Part shown: piece by piece, positions 60,370-64,000 of the stretch
How the letters are laid out: each line of letters starts with the position of its first letter
Numbering within the stretch: position 1 is the first letter of the stretch
NCBI GenBank assembly: GCA_035578905.1
Contig: JAQJVL010000046.1
Location: forward strand, 851,010 to 915,009
Direction of reading: 5' to 3'
DNA: 64,000 nucleotides
Origin: Stictocephala bisonia
Taxonomy: Eukaryota; Arthropoda; Insecta; Hemiptera; Membracidae
Position numbers and translations under genes: made by a program
Notes under the pieces: generated by a model
What the model was told of the DNA's origin: nothing
The model's database searches: none
The model's input: the letters and a program-made list of their open reading frames with translations, nothing else

Positions 60370-61382
60370 TGTGATAAACTATTGAGATTTACTTTAAAAA
60401 TACATTTTTAGGCATAATATCGTGGTGTACAAGTTATTACTTTGATATATTATTTTTTAACAAACTAATCAATTGTTTATAAAGATAAAGGTTTTTAATT
60501 TGAACAGCCGCCATTTTGGGTAGGGTGATATTTTTGAGGTCGAGTTTGCGGCATTGTGTTTTACTAATATAGACTTCAATACGATGTACATTTCAACGTA
60601 TGTTTTGAGTCAAGATTGTCTTCTGACTCCTCGTGGACCGTTTTCAGTATGATAGAACAAAATCGACATTTGCTTAAAAATGTAGCTGTTAGGTAAAGTA
60701 ATACGAGTAAAGTATTTTTGCTTTATCTGCAGTGGTTCGAAAAATGTAATGCCATTTCCACACTTTTGGTATAACCTGTCTATACATATTTCTTTAAGTG
60801 ATCAACCAAAATATATTGTCAAACCTAAATATGTACAAACAAGGCATTTAATAAATATGCACATTTCAACATAAATATGGTATACATTTAAATAAAATTA
60901 ACATTGAACTTGCAATGTAATGTAAATTCATGTCGGATGGTGCAAATCTGACACGCCTTGAAATTGCAAAAGTAGAATAAAGCTAAAACTGAAATGTAGA
61001 ATTGATACAAACAATATTAGAAATGAGGAAGAATCTATGTGCTTTGCCGGGAGATCAGGATTTTTTCGAATTCTTTACATTTTTTCCAGAGGTACGTAAT
61101 GCTTTAGTTATAATACAATCAGGGAATCTTTGTAGGTTTGTCTACCACGAACGACAATCTTTCGGCCAGCTAGCGAAACGAGTTTGTCTGATTGTCTGAC
61201 GGACCTTTTTTGGTCATTAATTCAGATCCGAATGGAGAACAAAAAGTTAACTTAATAACCATTCAACGAATTTTATTGCAATTGTCTTCAAGAATCTTGG
61301 CTAAACCTATACCTTGTACCATGTAATGTTGAATAGAAGCGTTGGTGAACTTAAAAATGTGTTATTTTTTTCAGACCAATCA
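60370..61382. other. AT-rich stretch, no gene seen
   Basis: A stray CTGACTCCTCGTGGACC (60622-60638) matches one minisatellite unit outside the array. Nothing else recognised. Confidence 0.5.
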
Positions 61383-61383
61383 T

Positions 61384-61530
61384 TGCTACGCCGGTAGCTA
61401 AGGCTTCGGACTGGGCAAGGTCCAAGGTTCGAATCCCCACTGATCCAACATTTGGTACTTCACTCGTTGAATAAAGTTCACGCACAGGACTGTAAACCCA
61501 TGGTAACTGGCGAGTGAAGATTTAATTTTA
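61384..61530 (+). mobile_element. tRNA-like SINE fragment (second type)
   Basis: GGTAGCTAAGGCTTCGGAC (A-box-like), a GGAC...GTCC anticodon-type stem, and GGTTCGAATCCCCACTGATC with a perfect B box. The tail GTTGAATAAAGTTCACGCAC resembles the body of the tRNA-Leu-like SINEs. Confidence 0.65.
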
Positions 61531-61662
61531 AAAAAATCTGATATACCAATTGTACAACTACAAAAAATAAACGTTACTGTTAATGTTGCCATAACCCAAT
61601 AGAATATACCTATACTAGGGGACAACCCTTGAGTGCTTCACGTGCCAACCTCGTTAGTCACT

Positions 61663-61890
61663 ACGCTCGTGGCCGAGCGGTCTTAAGGCGTCAGGAATTT
61701 GAGCCTGGGTTAGAGATAACGCAGGTTCGAATTCGGCCTGGACTGGAAGTATTTATTAGTTTTCACTATTTTATAATTTTCACCTTGTGCTGTACTGGTT
61801 TGTCCCCTTACTGTGTCTGAATGAGTTCTCCGTGAAGATCAAATACCTGGGGAATTGCCAGAGTAAGGCCCCTTCCTACGTGGACTGGCG
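61663..61890 (+). mobile_element. tRNA-Leu-like SINE (copy 4)
   Basis: Best preserved head: GCTCGTGGCCGAGCGGTCTT, AAGGCGTCAGGAATTTGAGC, CTGGGTTAGAGATAACGC and AGGTTCGAATTCGGCC. The A box TGGCCGAGCGG, the long variable arm and GGTTCGAAT fit a class II tRNA-Leu origin, with an 8-nt anticodon loop containing TGA. The body CCCCTTACTGTGTCTGAATG and CTGGGGAATTGCCAGAGTAA is shared with the other copies. Confidence 0.87.
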
Positions 61891-62264
61891 TTGCAGACGA
61901 CGCCGATTGCTAATGTTCTCGAAGCAGTCAGTTTCACTATGATCTCCAAAGAGAAAAGACAGAAGCTGATGCTTCTAGACAGTTTTATTTTGGGGTACGC
62001 GTATTTGAAAAGAACGGTGACCGATAGATCTGTAAAACCTTGTTTTTAAAGAAATACCGTTGTATGACGAGTTCCATCATCTCTATAGAAGATTACGCCA
62101 GTACTTGGGACTTATAGTCTCCAAATTTGAGCTAGTTAATCTAGGCTCAGCCGTGTCTTTTACAAAAAGCATAGCATGAAAATGAGGCCATTTTTCCGTA
62201 TAGTAAATTGGGGCGGAAGAAACTGGATCCCCAGATTTTGTAATTGATATTTTTTTTTTATTTT

Positions 62265-62830
62265 AAATAAATAAATAAAATAAATAAATAAATAAAAATG
62301 CCTTTATTTTGGAGCGTATTTCAGTTAAAACTGTTTTTCAAATCAACTTAAGTCATACAATAATATACAATGTTGGTCTTAAGATCTAACAATAATATAC
62401 AATAAATAACCAACACAATACAAAAAAAAAACACTAATTTGAGAATAAATACATAACTACATACAACACTAATATTAATTAAACCTATTCTTCAAATAAC
62501 ATCTCAACTTTGACTTAAAACAAGGTAGAGACAAGTTTACTTTTAGGGTACCAGGGAGGCCGTTGTACAACGTCGGCCCGAAGTATGAGAAACTTCCCCT
62601 CCCCAATTCTCGCTCCACCCTTGGGAAGTGGAGCATCTCACCGTGGCGGCTTGCTCGTTGAGAGACCTCCTCTCGAAGTATGAGTAATACACTTTTCGAC
62701 CTGTGTCCGGAGAAGAGGACACAGAGAAGAAGGCTCTGGTCCAGCCCGTAGGTATCATGCTGTGCCTCCAGAAAACTGTAGTCAGAAACTATGCAGGTGC
62801 CCGACCCCAGAGCCAGGGCTAAAGAAATAG
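62265..62830 (-). pseudogene. LINE 3' remnant (RT C-terminus and tail)
   Basis: The minus frame reads SFSYFGPTLYNGLPGTLKVN and LSLPCFKSKLRCYLKNRF at its end, the usual C-terminus of Jockey/CR1-type ORF2 (FGP.LYN.LP). Upstream QRASRHGEMLHFPRVERE fits the preceding region. The 3' tail on the minus strand is (TTTA)n at 62265-62300. 5'-truncated. Confidence 0.8.
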
Positions 62831-62844
62831 CAGGGTTAATATTA

Positions 62845-62915
62845 AACCCGCCTACCCATACACGTACAGAGATGTTGACCCACCCGCCCACCCATACACG
62901 CACAGTGGTATTGGT
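62845..62915. repeat. Minisatellite fragment, same motif as 26.4 and 26.9 kb
   Basis: Two units of ACCCGCCYACCCATACACG..ACAGWGRTRTTG, abutting the truncated 5' end of the LINE remnant. Confidence 0.8.
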
Positions 62916-62959
62916 ATTTTCTCGGTTGAATGCGTCCTTAAAATTTTCCACTTTTTCTT

Positions 62960-64000
62960 TATGTCAGCAGCTAAAAAAATAATAATAATAATGTATCATG
63001 GGTTTTAATCAAGGCTACACTAAATGAACAGGCCAGACCGCAAGGCTGGATTCGTGACGTCACGCAAGATGCGCATCCATCCGCCATCCGCTAGTAGTTA
63101 CACTGGATTCAATGGAGTCATCCCTTAGGGATAACGCTTGGCTTGTATAGCTTCAGTGTATATTTATACACGTATATAATACAGGGTGCCCACGGACTCT
63201 CTGAAACGACTCATCAAAGATTGTTCCTTAGGTCGAGGCAAACATGTTTCACGACATAAATATAGGTTTATGGTCACTAGTTTTCAGTCTCTCTAGCTTT
63301 GCATGTTTTTTACAAAATATTTCTTAACTCAAAAACTATTTAAGATAGAAACTTAACATTATAGTGCACATATGTATACTGACATGTAGACTCTGAACGC
63401 AACAGTCAGTCACTGTCGCTGTAAACGTTGGTGTCGCTGCGGGCGCGTCCGTCCTACGTGAGCTTCGCGGGCGACATCATCTACACCAGCGACAGCAGCA
63501 GCAAGATACAAACTCGTTTAAATACGCTGGAAACGCAACGAACGAAAATGTCGCTCTTGTCGTCCACTAAGGACGCTCTCATTCATTAACATTAGTTTGA
63601 AATTTAGCTGCTCTTGTCGCGTTGCTCCCGTCGCCCACGTAGGAAGAGGCTAAGGGTAAGGAGGAGATCGGCCTCTTCTGTTTTACATATTCATAAATAA
63701 TTTTTAACAGACACTTTTGAACCATTGTCCTTCGTGTGATAATTTATTGCTCTGAGTCAATGTTTTACTCTCTCCCATATACTTTAGCATAGAGAAAGTA
63801 TTGTGAAGGTCCAAACATTTCTTTATACAAATTTGTCTAAAAATCTATTTTGGGTCCCCTGAACCCAAAAAAGTGGTTTTTTAGAAAAATATTGTTAGTG
63901 TCTGTCCGTATGTCTGTCTGTGTGAATGTGCTGTTTGCTAGGGACCAAACGGATGGATCAATGTTTATGAAATTTACGTTTTACATTATGAAATCTGAAC
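62960..64000. other. Unassigned right-edge stretch
   Basis: Short (AAT)n at 62978-62993. TACAGGGTGCCCACGGACTC at 63180 looks like a single MITE end. 63400-63660 is GC-richer, with GTCGCTG/GTCGCGTTGC words and an imperfect inverse pair CCTACGTGAGC / GCCCACGTAGG. No gene recognised. Confidence 0.4.

Overview
This is eukaryotic DNA, most likely from an insect with a large, repeat-rich and AT-rich genome. A hemipteran is my guess, not a demonstration. The evidence is four exons with canonical GT/AG splice sites separated by 8-13 kb introns, abundant non-LTR retrotransposon fragments, tRNA-derived SINEs, MITEs, a Mutator-like transposon and a Helitron-like element. Short TTAGG-type (CCTAA) tracts, the arthropod telomere motif, also occur. 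Nothing bacterial was seen.

The only host gene I recognise is on the minus strand. It is a homologue of alkylglycerol monooxygenase (AGMO/TMEM195), the membrane di-iron, tetrahydrobiopterin-dependent ether-lipid cleaving enzyme. Four consecutive coding exons are visible: A 33483-33610, B 25489-25640, C 16982-17085 and D 3700-3862. Their phases fit perfectly (0/2, 2/1, 1/0, 0/1), giving about 182 continuous residues that contain the three histidine clusters of the fatty-acid-hydroxylase fold. The C-terminal exons lie beyond the left edge. The N-terminal exons were not found and probably lie beyond the right edge.

The most unusual structure is at 17038-18032, directly upstream (in transcript sense) of exon C. 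The last 47 nt of the preceding intron plus the first 48 nt of exon C form a 95-bp unit that has been tandemly amplified. This leaves ten extra copies of a complete-looking 3' splice site (branch-point-like TACTGAC, pyrimidine-rich tract, TTACAG) each followed by a piece of exon C, ahead of the single copy that continues into the real exon.

Layout in + coordinates: 0-3.7 kb holds an 88-bp tandem array, a SINE and a dispersed repeat. 3.7-17 kb is the intron between exons C and D, with a tRNA-like element, a 31-bp satellite, a 563-codon LINE reverse transcriptase and MITEs. 17-25.5 kb is the decoy array, a pogo-like element, a Jockey RT remnant and a 40-bp array. 25.5-33.5 kb holds minisatellites and several decayed LINEs. 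33.9-35.3 kb is a 98-bp satellite next to exon A. 35.99-38.91 kb is a Mutator-like element with FLYWCH and MULE transposase domains and a 9-bp target duplication. 39-47 kb holds two more SINEs (one carrying a coding-like insert), a 28-bp array, a Helitron-like element and nested MITEs. 47-51 kb holds two large satellites. 53-57 kb holds fold-back and pogo-like MITEs. 57.96-60.37 kb is a 24-bp minisatellite with an 1127-bp higher-order repeat. 61-63 kb holds SINE and LINE remnants. All assignments rest on reading the sequence; no database search was possible.
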